The notes: generated by a model not told the origin, from the sequence alone. A stretch of DNA of 64,000 nucleotides from Ipomoea triloba (GCF_003576645.1 NC_044916.1:13116307-13180306), one strand, 5' to 3'; numbered from the stretch's first letter, positions 1 through 10,867 are shown. Numbers and translations are program-made.

Positions 1-526
1 GGATTTTCCTTACTTAGCCGTCGTGCTAACTACACTTCATTATGTCCTTTATCAAATGGAATTTAGTGTGGGCTCATACAGCCCAGCGAACTCTGATCCA
101 TCGGAGTTCGAGTTCCCGGTCCTAGATTACGAAGATTACGCCCAGTACATACTTGATGGTGACCCGTACGCACCCGGCTATGCACCAGATCCTCCTGTGC
201 TGACTTGTACTCCCGATCCTGTTCCCACTGCTGTCTCACCAGCGGTACCGGTTTGGTCTCCGGCTCCTGTCAAACCGTTGTGTCCTTTTGACGTCATCCA
301 GGCTAGTTATGGGTTTTATCCCATAGAGGTCCTACCCGATAGCGATCCTCTCGAGTTCGTTGTCCACTATCCTTACCCGTGGGATCCGAGTCCCCCAGAC
401 TATCACGAGGAATGGATGATGTATATCAATACTTGCAAGTTTCTGGACCACATCACCTGGTTTGAGGGTGAGTGGCACGTCGTTTGGGGCACCTACACTG
501 GCCCGGTGTACCACTCGTTAGACTAG
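1..526 (+). CDS. LTR-encoded acidic, aromatic-rich ORF, copy 1 (5' end cut by window)
   Basis: This is an open frame lying wholly inside the LTR; its ATG would straddle the window edge (other copies begin ATGGATTTTCC). About 175 residues are visible, ending at TAG 524-526. The product is rich in Asp/Glu, Pro, Tyr, Phe and Trp, with a segment DPSEFEFPVLDYEDYAQYIL, then Pro-rich stretches and a Trp-rich C-terminus. No signal peptide, membrane segment or known domain is recognised. It lies downstream of the likely LTR start site and upstream of gag, so it would be the first sizeable ORF on the element RNA. Compared with the copies at 23430 and 42301 there are amino acid changes but no frameshift or stop. 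Function is unknown; a transactivator is only a guess from composition. It could also be a chance ORF. Confidence 0.5.
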   Translation, partial: DFPYLAVVLTTLHYVLYQMEFSVGSYSPANSDPSEFEFPVLDYEDYAQYILDGDPYAPGYAPDPPVLTCTPDPVPTAVSPAVPVWSPAPVKPLCPFDVIQASYGFYPIEVLPDSDPLEFVVHYPYPWDPSPPDYHEEWMMYINTCKFLDHITWFEGEWHVVWGTYTGPVYHSLD

Positions 527-846
527 GTAGTGTCTAGGGTGGGGAGGCAAGTCTGATTTTTTGTGTATATATATCTTTAGTAGTTATGACAGATCTAGAA
601 TGTCTAGCAAAGTCGGGTCCAGTTTAACTCTTTGATGGGCTGTTTTTAAAACCTTGGTTCTTTTGGTAACTATTTGTAAAGGCTATGAAAAATTCACATT
701 AAGTCAATGGTTATGATGATATAGTACAGTTTCCATGTCTTTAGCCTGTGCATCTAGAATGAACCCCATCTGTATGTGATTGGGTTTAGTCTAGGTGTGG
801 CGGTAACTACCCCGGTTGTTCGGTACAGCCGAGTCGGGGTGTTACA
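1..846 (+). repeat. 5' LTR of element A, 3' portion only
   Basis: The window opens inside an LTR; the same sequence recurs from 23431, 42302 and 43779. It ends GTTACA at 846, three bases before the primer-binding site. It contains the LTR ORF followed by about 320 noncoding bases. Confidence 0.85.
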
Positions 847-849
847 AGT

Positions 850-862
850 TGGTATCAGAGCC
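850..862 (+). promoter_or_regulatory. Primer-binding site, element A (tRNA-Met type)
   Basis: TGGTATCAGAGCC lies three bases after the LTR end. It is complementary to the 3' end of initiator tRNA-Met, the usual primer of plant Ty3 chromoviruses and Ty1/copia elements. From here to gag at 1329 is an untranslated leader in which I see no gene. Confidence 0.9.
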
Positions 863-1328
863 CTGTTTCGAGTCAGAATCCTAAGTCAAACTTTTTTCGA
901 GTCAGCTCTAGTTTCGAGTTAACCAAGTTTCGAAGTCAGCTTAGGTTCGTTAAGGCTAATCTAAGTTATGGTTACAGTTTGACGAGTACAAGTTCAGAGC
1001 AGAGCTGGAATGGAGGCCGGGTGGCATAAGAAAGGGGTATTTCACTTTTTACTCCACAGAATCTCACGATTCTGGTCGTTGAATAATATGATCAATATCT
1101 GTGTTTTCTTGCATGTGTTTGCTTAAGCTGTTGTGAGTAAGCATGCTAGCGTAATGCGTTGATTACCATTATACTATGTTGAGACCCTTGCTTAGAGGGT
1201 GTGATAAGGGTGAATGTTAGGAAGGACTGTATAGGACTTGAGTAGGTGCTATACTAACTGCCTAACTAGCTAATTCCGAGAGGACTTTTATACCTCGAGT
1301 ACTAACTTGGGATTATCGTCCAGCAAGG

Positions 1329-2549
1329 ATGCCGCCGAGACGGAATGCGCCTGCGGGTAACGACAATAACCTCTCTGCGATAGATCGAATGGTTCAAGCA
1401 ATGGAGAGAATGGCTGAGTTTATGCTAGCTCAGCAAGGCCAAAACCAAAACCAGGGACAACCGAGAGTGGATTTCGCTAAGGCAATCGCCAACCGACAAC
1501 CACCATACTACGCAGGTGAAAAGGATCCAGTAATTTTGGAGGAGTGGATCCGAACGTTCGACAAGTTGCTCAACGCAGTGAATTGTCCTGCGAATCAACG
1601 AGTATCCTCTGCAGTCTATTACCTGACGAAAGCCGCAGACAATTGGTGGGCGACGGTCGGACCTAATCTCCTGCAAGACCCAGCATTTGGTTGGGAAGAA
1701 TTCAAGGTGGAATTGAGGGAACAATTCTACACCGAGAGTATCAAAGGGATTAAGTGCGAGGAGTTTCTGCGATTGAAACAGAAGGGAGCGACTATCCAGG
1801 AATACTATGATCAGCACGTTGAGCTGATGCGATTTGCTCAAGAGATCGTACCGGATGAGGCGAGTAAGGCGAGAAGATTCGTTCGGGGGTTGGACTGGAG
1901 TATAAGGGGAATGAGAAGATTCGTTCGGGGGTTGGACTGGAGTATAAGGGGAATGATAAGATTCGTTCGGGGGTTGGACTGGAGTATAAGGGGAATGATT
2001 GCACCTTTCATGTGCTCTACCTTGAAAGAGGCGTATGATAGAGCCTCGGATCATTATCAAGTATACCTGGACCAACAGGAAGTCTACGGCCGAAGCAAGA
2101 GGAAAGCTGAAGACAAGTCTCGGAAGTTTCCAGCAGGAAACAAGAAGGCCAACCAAGGCAGCTTCAACCCAGTGCGAGGAAGAGAAGGGGTCAATCAGGA
2201 AAACCGTCCTGCTTGCCCAAGATGTGGGAGGAATCACCCCGGAGTAAACTGTCAAGGGATGAAGATCAAATGTTATAGGTGTGGTCTCCTGGGGCACAAA
2301 TCTTTTCAGTGCCGAAGTCAAGAAGACAGTCCCCAAAAGCCTCTGCAGAATGTGAATCAGGGAAGGAGATTCAATGGGAATGCCGGCTGGAATTTCGCAG
2401 GAGCAGAAGACAAGAGGACCAACTCCCAATCTGTAAATTCAGGAAGACCAGCGAACGCCACGCCTGGTTCCAATCACAAGGGAAAGCAGGTGATGGGAGA
2501 AAGCAGCGGAGAGAGACAAGGCAGGATTAACGTCGTCAATAGCGCTTAG
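1329..2549 (+). CDS. gag: Gag of element A (Ty3 chromovirus), with 42-bp triplication
   Basis: Capsid/nucleocapsid protein that would form the cytoplasmic particle and bind element RNA. It starts MPPRRNAPAG, the usual chromovirus gag start. The Retrotrans_gag core spans roughly residues 75-195, and a zinc knuckle (CYRCGLLGHKSFQC) sits near residue 316, preceded by a second Cys-rich motif (CPRCGRNHPGVNC). At 1872-1997 a 42-bp unit encoding RRFVRGLDWSIRGM is present three times where body B has one; this is probably an assembly fault, and it preserves the frame. The ORF ends at TAG 2547-2549. The protease frame continues in phase directly after that stop. There are no other stops, so this gag is better preserved than B's. 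Confidence 0.85.
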   Translation: MPPRRNAPAGNDNNLSAIDRMVQAMERMAEFMLAQQGQNQNQGQPRVDFAKAIANRQPPYYAGEKDPVILEEWIRTFDKLLNAVNCPANQRVSSAVYYLTKAADNWWATVGPNLLQDPAFGWEEFKVELREQFYTESIKGIKCEEFLRLKQKGATIQEYYDQHVELMRFAQEIVPDEASKARRFVRGLDWSIRGMRRFVRGLDWSIRGMIRFVRGLDWSIRGMIAPFMCSTLKEAYDRASDHYQVYLDQQEVYGRSKRKAEDKSRKFPAGNKKANQGSFNPVRGREGVNQENRPACPRCGRNHPGVNCQGMKIKCYRCGLLGHKSFQCRSQEDSPQKPLQNVNQGRRFNGNAGWNFAGAEDKRTNSQSVNSGRPANATPGSNHKGKQVMGESSGERQGRINVVNSA

Positions 2550-4978
2550 GCTCAGGCTAGCGACGCCGTAACGGGTACTTTCCCCATAAACTCAGTACTT
2601 GGATTAGTTCTATTTGATACGGCGGCTACCAATTCATTTATATCCTCTGCGTTCGCTGATAAACTAAAGTTAAGGCCTACTGCTAAGTTAGATCTAAATG
2701 TCACAACGGCTTCGGGAGTAGTAGTATCCTGTAAGGAGGGCTATGACGACGTTGCTATAGAGATAGCGGGGTTTAACTGCCCCGGAAACCTAATTCGTTT
2801 TGAACTTGAAGGCATCGATGTCGTACTCGGGATGGATTGGTTGGATAGGTACAAAGCTCAGATCGTGTGTAATGTGCGAAAGGTTGTCCTACAAGGACCC
2901 AAGGGAAGGAGAATATCCTACCGAGGGATTGGCAAGCAACCCGAGTCAAGGTTGTTGACGATGCAGAAATTAAAGAAGTGCGTTCGTCAGGGATGCGAAG
3001 CGTATCTCTGCTTGGTGCAAGATGCCGAAGTAGAAGAAATCGAGATGGACCGAACTCCAATTGTACGTGAATTTCCTGACGTATTCCCCGACGATCTCAC
3101 TGAAATGCCACCAGAAAGGGAAGTGGAATTCACCATCGATCTTGTACCAGGAACCTCACTTATCTCAAAAGCGCCTTATCGGATGGCACCCAAAGAGATG
3201 GAGGAGCTGAAGGCTCAATTGGCAGAGTTGTTGGAAAAGGGATTTATTAGACCAAGCGTATCACCCTGGGGCGCACCAGTGTTGTTCGTAAAGAAGAAAG
3301 ATGGGAGTCTTAGATTGTGCATTGACTATAGGGAACTCAATTGAGTCACAGTGAAGAACAAATACCCGTTGCCCAGGATCGATGATCTATTTGATCAGTT
3401 GAAAGGAGCGGGTGTATTCTCGAAGATTGACCTACGGTCAGGGTATCACCAAGTTCGAGTAGCGAAAGAGGATGTGCCTAAAACGGCGTTTCGAACGAGG
3501 TACGGACACTACGAGTTTACAGTCATGCCATTCGGAGTGACTAACACCCCAAGAACCTTTATGGACTTGATGAACCGAATTTTCCTTCCATACCTGGACA
3601 AATTCGTCGTTGCTTTCATAGATGACATCTTGGTCTACTCTAAAACATCGGAGGAACACGAGGAACATCTCAGGATAGTGTTACAGACACTGAGGGAAAA
3701 GAAACTTTTCGCAAAGCTTTCAAAGTGCGAATTTTGGAAAAGAGAAGTCGCATTTCTTGGTCATGTGATCACCAAGGAAGGAATACGGGTGGATCCAGCC
3801 AAGATACGAGCGGTAATCGAATGGGAAGCGCCCAAATCAGTTACAGAAATCCGCGGTTTCTTAGGTTTGGCGGGTTATTACCGAAGGTTTGTTCAAGACT
3901 TCTCGAAGATAGCAAGACCACTGACGAACTTGCTCAAAAAGACGACCAAGTATAGTTGGGACGAAGAATGTGAGCAGGCGTTCCAGGAGCTTAAGAAGAG
4001 ATTGACCACCGCTCCAGTGTTAACTCTACCTGTTGGAACGGAAGGTTATGAGTTGTATACTGATGCGTCTCACAAAGGACTAGGATGTGTCCTCATGCAA
4101 AATGGAAGGGTAATAGCGTATGCTTCTCGACAATTGAAAACTCATGAAGCTAACTACCCGACACATGACTTGGAACTTGCAGCAGTGGTATTTGCTCTCA
4201 AAATTTGGCGACACTATCTCTATGGAATCTCATGCAAAATTTATACAGATCACAAGAGTTTAAAGTATATCTTCACTCAGAGGGATCTCAATTTTAGACA
4301 AAGGAGATGNCACCTTATGAGGCATTATATGGGCGGAAATGTTGAAGCCCTCTGTGTTGGGGCGACAAAAGTGATATCATTACACTTGGACCTCAGTATC
4401 TCCAAGAGACTATTGAGGCAATCAAGATAATTCAAGGGAGGATGAAAGTCGCGCAGGATCGACAAAAGTCGTACGCCGATTTGAAGCGACAATTCACCGA
4501 ATATCGGGTTGGGGAGAAAGTATTACTGAAAGTCTCGCCCACTAGAGGAGTCAGGAGGTTTGGGAGGAAAGGAAAGTTGAGTCCTCGTTATATAGGACCT
4601 TACGAAATTTTGGAAAGGATAGGGAATTTAGCCTATCGACTGGCCCTACCGATTGAGCTTGATAAAGTACATAACGTATTTCACGTTTCTCAACTTAAAC
4701 GGTATGTACCTGACGCATCCCATGTATTAGAACCGGAGGAACTAGAGATGGATGATTCGTTGACATACGAGGAAAGACCAATTCGAATCTTGGACTCAAA
4801 AACACGAGATACGAGGAGGAAATCAGTTAAAATGATCAAAGTCCAATGGTCGAACCACAGTCCCGAGGAAGCTACGTGGGAGTTAGAAAGAGTTATGATG
4901 GGACGTTATCCGGAATTATTTAACTCAGGTGCGTGGAACCAATCTAACTTTTATGTGCCTAAACAAAATATGTGTTAG
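2550..4978 (+). pseudogene. pol: Broken pol of element A (PR-RT-RNase H, then integrase C-end and chromodomain)
   Basis: The frame continues from gag past its TAG. The aspartic protease motif reads FDTAATNSF, so the catalytic D-T/S-G has lost its Gly. RT follows, with a TGA at 3342-3344 in the conserved DYRELN-R segment (CGA to TGA), then FIDDILVYS with the catalytic Asp pair. RNase H ([19 protein letters not shown]) is present. At 4310 a single N joins the end of RNase H to the late integrase core (PYEALYG), deleting about 1 kb with the zinc finger and most catalytic residues. The last part (4442-4978) is in another frame and carries the GPY/F module ([19 protein letters not shown]) and a chromodomain. 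This copy cannot make a working polymerase or integrase; the N join may be an assembly fault. Confidence 0.85.
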
Positions 4979-5082
4979 GACTACGCATGCTAGAAATTCG
5001 TTTGAGGTTAAAGAAGGTGGGTAGTAATCTACCTGGAATCTGTGGACACCGAAAAGGAAGTTTCGAGGACGAAACTATTTTA

Positions 5083-5094
5083 ACGGGGGAAGAC
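5083..5094 (+). promoter_or_regulatory. Polypurine tract of element A
   Basis: ACGGGGGAAGAC directly precedes the TGTAACCCC start of the next LTR. This is the expected plus-strand priming site. Confidence 0.75.
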
Positions 5095-6640
5095 TGTAAC
5101 CCCTCGGTTTTCCGACAAAGTTAGGGTTCGAAAATATTATTTTTTAAGCTATGACATTTATGTGAAGATCTCTCGGTACTCCAAAGAATTTTTTTTTTAG
5201 AATAAGTTATTAATAAGCTGCGATCTACATACCGGTCACAAACCGTAAAATTTTAAAGGATGCATATACAGTTCGAATTTCTCTTAGAAAATGGATTACT
5301 AAGTATGATGCGATTAAGCCTGAACTTTCTACTTAGTTCAAGAGAAATTTAAATGGACTGTAAGGGTGAAATTGTTACGGACCTCCGTACCTGTATTTCG
5401 CGAGATACCGAAAAATTCCCGATCTTAGTGGTTATTGACGGGATTATTTTTAGAATAATTTTGGTGCTAGAATTTTTCCGAATTAAGTTATAATCCTCCG
5501 CACTTTTATCTGATTTAACCCCAAACTGGCAAAATAAGTTCTACTCTTCAAGATTTACCATAGGGAGTTGACAAGTGGCACCCTTATTACCACATGGTGA
5601 TTTAATTAATGCTTGTCATAAGAGGTATGGGAATGATATACTTGTTTCTTAAGCTTCAAGCCAAACTTTCCATCATCATCTCTCTCATCTCCCATTTTCG
5701 AATTAGAAGGAAAGAAAGAGGAAGGAAAATCTTAGTCTTCTACATTGTGATCCAAGGACTCCCTAACTATCTCTCCAACTCAAGTGTTCTATTATAGGTA
5801 AAAACCTTGGTTTTGTTCGGTTAAATCCTTCCTAGAAATTAAGTTTAAACTAAAGGTTCATGAAAATGTTGTTATTATGGTGATTTTGTTTAGGATCTTT
5901 GGTGAAAGGTTTGAAGGAGGAAGTCATCAACTTTCTACGGTTCTAAAATCTTCTTGAAAGGTAAGGAATCCCTTAAGTTGGTGTAGTCACTTGAAGGTGA
6001 TCAAATGCTAGTAAATTATGTGACTAGGATTTATTTAAAAATTACGTGTTAAGTTTATGGATCTACAAGTTGGCTCAAAAGACTACATCTTGATTATTTT
6101 GTAATTTTTGTATGCATGTTCATAGTTGATTTATGCATGAATATGCTATGTTTACGTCCTTGTAGGCTTATACTTGTGAAAATAGTCGAAAATCGGGACG
6201 TTACAACCCCGTTTTTCTGCCCGAGGTGGGCAGAATCGAGTGGACGCGGCCTTGGACGCGCGTCCATCGACGCCTAGGAGTTTCGGCGTCACGGCCGAGA
6301 GGCCGGACGCGGGCACGGACGCGCGTCCGCTGCGTGTCCGTGGGCGCCCAGTTTCGGCGCCATTTGCCGAACCAGCGGACGCGGCCCGGACGCTTGCGTC
6401 CGCTGCTGCGGGCAACCGCGAGTCCGCGCGACGCGGACTCGTTTTCTACCGAACTTTTTCCCGATGTTTTTATTCCCGAGTGTTATGACGTTTGGAAGGC
6501 CTACGGGCAACCGAGTAAATTTTTTTGCAAGCTCGAATACTATTTTTGTAATTATAGTCATTACTTGAAGAAAAATTGTGTATTTAAGAAATAAATGTGA
6601 CTCTTGTCACTTGGATTTTTCATGGTGAAAGACCATTGAC
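5095..6640 (+). repeat. Shared LTR of A/B, first section (interrupted by copia element E)
   Basis: Begins TGTAACCCCTCGG and matches the B LTR at 37995-38084 and 40740-41764. Around 5650-5700 a pyrimidine-rich run (CATCATCATCTCTCTCATC) aligns with the region just after the TATA box of solo LTR D, so transcription probably starts near there. The rest is noncoding. Copia element E begins at 6641. Confidence 0.85.
6230..6440 (+). other. GC/CpG-rich block in the LTR with repeated GGACGCG/CGCGTCC words
   Basis: About 210 bp of strongly CpG-rich DNA in an otherwise AT-rich LTR. GGACGCG and its complement recur in both orientations (for example GGACGCGCGTCC at two places), giving several short palindromes. 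A shortened version is present at 41817-41897 and again in the duplicated contig. The small ORFs in it on both strands look like by-products of high GC. A regulatory role is possible but untested. Confidence 0.6.
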
Positions 6641-7490
6641 TGTTAGGAACATATTGTAATAGGTTTTGATGATACCAAATGTAATATATAATCCCCTAAG
6701 TCTCGAAAGATAGGAATTAATATGTAAGTTCGACAAGTAAACTAAGAGCGAAAATACAACCGGATAACTTGAGCTCAACTCGGAAAATATTTAAGCTTAA
6801 GGTAAACTTGTGTGAACATCTTAGAAGTCTCGTGTTGTAATCTTATAGACAGATCAGAAGAAGGCACGGGACAACAATGGAGGAATAAGGGTCTGCGAGA
6901 CATCAACTAAGTCTCGAGACATAAGCAGAGTTCGAGAGATAGGATCTCTCGATACAACAATCCAGTTCGAGACATAAGCAGAGTTCGAGAGATAGATCTC
7001 TGGATACTTGGGATCGAGACATCAAGTGGTCGAGACATCAACATTGGTCTCGATGAACTGGTACTTCTCCAAGGGGCTGAATGGCAGTCAACATGCATGG
7101 ATAAAATAATCTAAGTTTGGAGAAGAAGAATATCATGGAGATAAAATATTAAGGAGGTGCCGAAAGAATATTATGGGAACTACCGGAAGTGGACGCCACA
7201 TCAGAATTCCACGACAAACGGATAGAAAGTGCACCAATCCAAGGTCGGTCTTATTCCCTAAAACGAGGATCAATGGGAATATAAAAAGAGTAACTTTTTT
7301 CAAAAGTAGCAAGTGGAGCATGGACTCAAGAAAGTGAATTATGGAATATTCACTACAAGACAAAAGGTTCAAGTTACAAGACCACCACTCCATGAAAAAT
7401 GCTGAAAATATGCAAGTCCCATACTCAGCATGGGAGACAGATTTCAAACGGAATAATTTTCCCTCCAACGGAATTATTCCTCAACTCTCA

Positions 7491-7498
7491 TATAAAAA
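7491..7498 (+). promoter_or_regulatory. Candidate TATA box of the E LTR
   Basis: TATAAAAA in the context CTCATATAAAAAGGACG, about 850 bp into the LTR. It is conserved at 21324-21331 in the 3' LTR. Transcription would start about 30 bp downstream. Confidence 0.55.
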
Positions 7499-7789
7499 GG
7501 ACGTGAAGACACAAGTTAAAAGCGTGGTTCATTCGAAAATCTTAAGAGGTGTCTGATTCAAACATTCAAAAGTGAGAGTGCTCAATTTGGAATATCATCC
7601 TGATATTCAAAACAGCGAGAAAAACACATCTTAGTGTTTGAGAGAGTTACAAAGCTTAAACTGCTATACATCTAGAAGGTGACCGAAGTTGCTCTACATC
7701 GAAGTTGATTCAACGATAGCTTTTGGTCAGATTGGAGTTTGTTACACTCAACTGTGACAACCAAAGGTCCTTGCTTTGGATTAAGCAAG

Positions 7790-8070
7790 AAGAGGCGGAG
7801 TAACCTGGCAGCTGTCTAGTGAAGATCCTGAGGCTTGAGGCGGGCTTGGTGATCAAAGCTCAAGTGCTCGAGAGGTGGAGTAACTGGAAGCGGGGAGAAA
7901 AACCTGAGCAGAGGCGGAGTAACCTGGGAGCTGTCTTGTGAAGATCCTGAGGCTTGAGGCGGGCTTGGTGATCAAAGCTCAAGTGCTCGATAGGTGGAGT
8001 AACAAGAAGCGGGGCGAAAAACCTGAGGCTTGAGGCGGGCTTCGTGATCAAAGCTCAAGCGCTCGATATT
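7790..8070 (+). repeat. ~120-bp tandem repeats within the E LTR
   Basis: Two full and one partial imperfect units contain GAGGCGGAGTAACCTGG and CCTGAGGCTTGAGGCGGGC. They recur in the 3' LTR at about 21625-21900. They lie in the transcribed part of the LTR and have no coding potential I trust. Confidence 0.75.
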
Positions 8071-8439
8071 GTACTAAAAAGGGAATTTTTAGTGCAATCC
8101 TTCCAGGGAGTTTCTGGAAGAAGAGTGGACGTAGGCGGGTTGGCCGAACCACTTAAAAATCTCTCTCGCATTTACTTTCTGCTTTTATCTCTCGCTATCT
8201 AACTCTCGAACTGCACTGCATATAATCGCACCTCTCGAACTAACTCAAACTTGTGCTAACTAAAAGGGGATAACTTTTCCGCTGCGCATAAAACTTTGTC
8301 TTCATCTTGTGAGGTATCGGACCTAAACATCCTAAGTCCAATACACACGAGAAGTCGAAAAAGATTTGCAAAATCTTATACAAGTCTATTCACCCCCCCC
8401 CCCTCTAGACTTGTACCCCATCCCCTTGGGACCAACAAT

Positions 8440-8451
8440 TGGTATCAGAGC
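8440..8451 (+). promoter_or_regulatory. Primer-binding site of copia element E (tRNA-Met type)
   Basis: TGGTATCAGAGC lies two bases after the ACCAACA end of the 5' LTR. Confidence 0.88.
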
Positions 8452-8548
8452 CAGTTCTCTGATCGATATAAACCTTTGTTTATATTGCCTAGAGATCCTT
8501 CTTTGAAAAATCCTTTAAAAGTTTTCAAAGCACGAGATAATTTTCAAA

Positions 8549-10502
8549 ATGGACAGCATGTTGTCGAGACATCTTCTTTTTGATCTTAGCAGGTTTGACG
8601 ACTGGAAAACACGCATGCTTGCGTACTTATCAGCCCTCCATGATGAGATGGTCGAGGTTATAACTTTTGGACCAGTCAAGATCTTAATGATCAATACTGC
8701 TGCAGAACAAACCAAAGACACACCAAAGTACATCCCAAAACCTAGGGAAGAATGGACAAGTGATGATAGGAAGAGAAACAACCTGGACAATATTGCCAAG
8801 GATATTCTCTTCAGAGCTATAGACGAAACCATCTTCCCAAAAGTGAGAAAGTGCAAAACGGCAAAAGAGGTATGAGATACTTTGATGTTAATTGGTGAAG
8901 GTGACGAACAGGAAAGGGAGAACAAGCTCACTGTGGCTATGAAGAAGTTCGAGGACTTCAAGATGAAGCCAGGGGAGAGCATCGACAGCATGGAATCTCG
9001 GTTCATGAAGCTATCAATCGAGATCAGTGATCTCGAGAAAGGAGATTCCACAAAAGGAGCTAAACCTGAAGATCTTACGAGGCCTTACCAATGAGTGGGA
9101 AATGAAGGTGATCACAATGCGTGATCACAGGGATTTGAAGAACACCACAACCGACCAACTGTTCAGAGATCTCAAAGCCTTCGAATTTGAGATGTTTCCG
9201 AGAGATGAGGACGTGGTGGACAGACGGAATGTGGCACTGGTTGCTGATCAACCATCCACCTCTTCAAGGTCAGACCCTAATCCCACTAATATTTTATCTG
9301 ACGAACAGTTTGCTCTTTTTATAAGAAAATTCAGGAAATACCTGAAGAAGAATCCAGAAAGCAACGTAAGCTCACCTTCCTCCTCAAGAAGGAAAACCGA
9401 GAGATACTCAGCTAGGAGGTCGGAAGAGGAAAATCAAGGTCTTTGCTACAACTGCAGAAGACCAGGACATTTCAAGGCCGAATGCCCTTACCCTATGGTA
9501 AGCAAATATCAAGGCCAAGAAGGCAGGGATTCCAGAAGAAAGGAGGAATCCAAAGAGAAGCCAGCACAAGGTGGCTTCAAGGGAGATTCAAAGACACATT
9601 TGCGCAGGAAGGCGCTTGTTGCTGAGGAACTCGAGAAAGCAATCGATGAGTCCGAGACGTCGAGCTCCAGTGAAGGCAGCAGCAGCTTAGAAGATGAAAG
9701 GGGACTCATCTGCTTATACACCGAGCAAGAAGAGGATCAATGTCTAATGACCATTGACAATGAGGTAACCTCTACTTCCACATCTCGCTACTCTACCTCC
9801 ACCTCTCGTTGTTCTTCTTTCCGTAGCGATGAAGATCCCTTTGAGATGTTAGAATTGCTTAAAAGGGATCTCAATATCGCTAATAGCACTCATGCTGAAA
9901 TCAGGGAAGAAAACAGCAAGCTAACTGCTGAAAGAGACATGCTTAAGAATGTCTCGAAAGAGAATTCGGAGCTAACTCTCAAAGTAAGTGAGTTAGAAGC
10001 TAAAGTAACCCTACTAACGGAAGATTGCAAAACTCGAGAGATCACAGAAAATGATCTTAGAAAGGTCATAGCATCATACACTAATTCCTCCAAAGCTATG
10101 GAGAAAATGGTGAATGATCACAGACCTACCAGTGATAGAACCGGTCTAGGGTTCCGTCAGAACTATCTCTGGAGAGATAAACAGACCAACGGTTTGGGAA
10201 CTTCAAGAAATGGAGGATCTCAACCCAAACCGAACAAGGGTCATAAAAGACCAACAGAAAAGACCAGAGTAGCAATCCACAAACCGTCCCTATACACCAG
10301 CAATGGAAAGTATAGGAAAGCTACAAAGAACAGCCGGGTTAACATTATCGAGAGATCACCTAACTATCTCTCGCAAGGATGTTCCAAGTACAAAAGGAGC
10401 TACATTCCATATAATGCGCCTCAAGGCAAATATGGAAGGTCTGAGATCCACAGAGTTAGGAACTCACGGATGGAGAAAGGCAGACTCTATCCATCTAGTG
10501 AG
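8549..10502 (+). pseudogene. gag: Broken gag of copia element E
   Basis: Begins MDSMLSRHLLFDLSRFDDWK, the usual start of a copia gag (substrate-like W-K motif). In frame, a TGA at 8873-8875 replaces the Trp of the KEVWDTL-type motif (TGG to TGA). A +1 shift near 9055 moves the rest to the frame seen from 9027. A CCHC zinc knuckle (CYNCRRPGHFKAEC) lies at 9448-9489. Downstream are a Ser/Glu-rich acidic stretch and a coiled-coil-like region (about 9890-10080), as in SIRE gags. The sequence runs into an assembly gap at 10503, which would hold the end of gag and the protease active site. Confidence 0.8.
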
Positions 10503-10865
10503 NNNNNNNNNNNNNNNNNNNNNNNNNNNNNNNNNNNNNNNNNNNNNNNNNNNNNNNNNNNNNNNNNNNNNNNNNNNNNNNNNNNNNNNNNNNNNNNNNN
10601 NNNNNNNNNNNNNNNNNNNNNNNNNNNNNNNNNNNNNNNNNNNNNNNNNNNNNNNNNNNNNNNNNNNNNNNNNNNNNNNNNNNNNNNNNNNNNNNNNNNN
10701 NNNNNNNNNNNNNNNNNNNNNNNNNNNNNNNNNNNNNNNNNNNNNNNNNNNNNNNNNNNNNNNNNNNNNNNNNNNNNNNNNNNNNNNNNNNNNNNNNNNN
10801 NNNNNNNNNNNNNNNNNNNNNNNNNNNNNNNNNNNNNNNNNNNNNNNNNNNNNNNNNNNNNNNNN
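10503..10865. other. Assembly gap (363 N)
   Basis: Unknown sequence. By position it should contain the gag-protease junction of element E, including the protease catalytic Asp. Confidence 0.99.
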
Positions 10866-10867
10866 TT

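Larger units (their letters stand above)
6641..8437 (+). repeat. 5' LTR of copia element E
   Basis: Runs from TGTTAGG to ACCAACA, two bases before the primer site. It is about 99% like the 3' LTR by eye, apart from an extra ~53-bp partial repeat at 6915-6967. An 11-C run occurs near the 3' end. Confidence 0.85.

Noticed and set aside
1425..2429. Long minus-strand frame opposite gag A (334 codons)
   Set aside because: It is antisense to a well-supported Gag with zinc knuckle and has no recognisable domain; it is an effect of codon bias.
5609..5797. 62-codon frame in the LTR, also at 41164
   Set aside because: It is conserved only as part of the LTR copy, overlaps the probable transcription start/leader, and its composition follows the pyrimidine/purine runs.
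6152..6594. Several frames on both strands over the GC-rich LTR block
   Set aside because: High GC suppresses stops in all frames; Arg/Ala/Pro-rich products with no domain.
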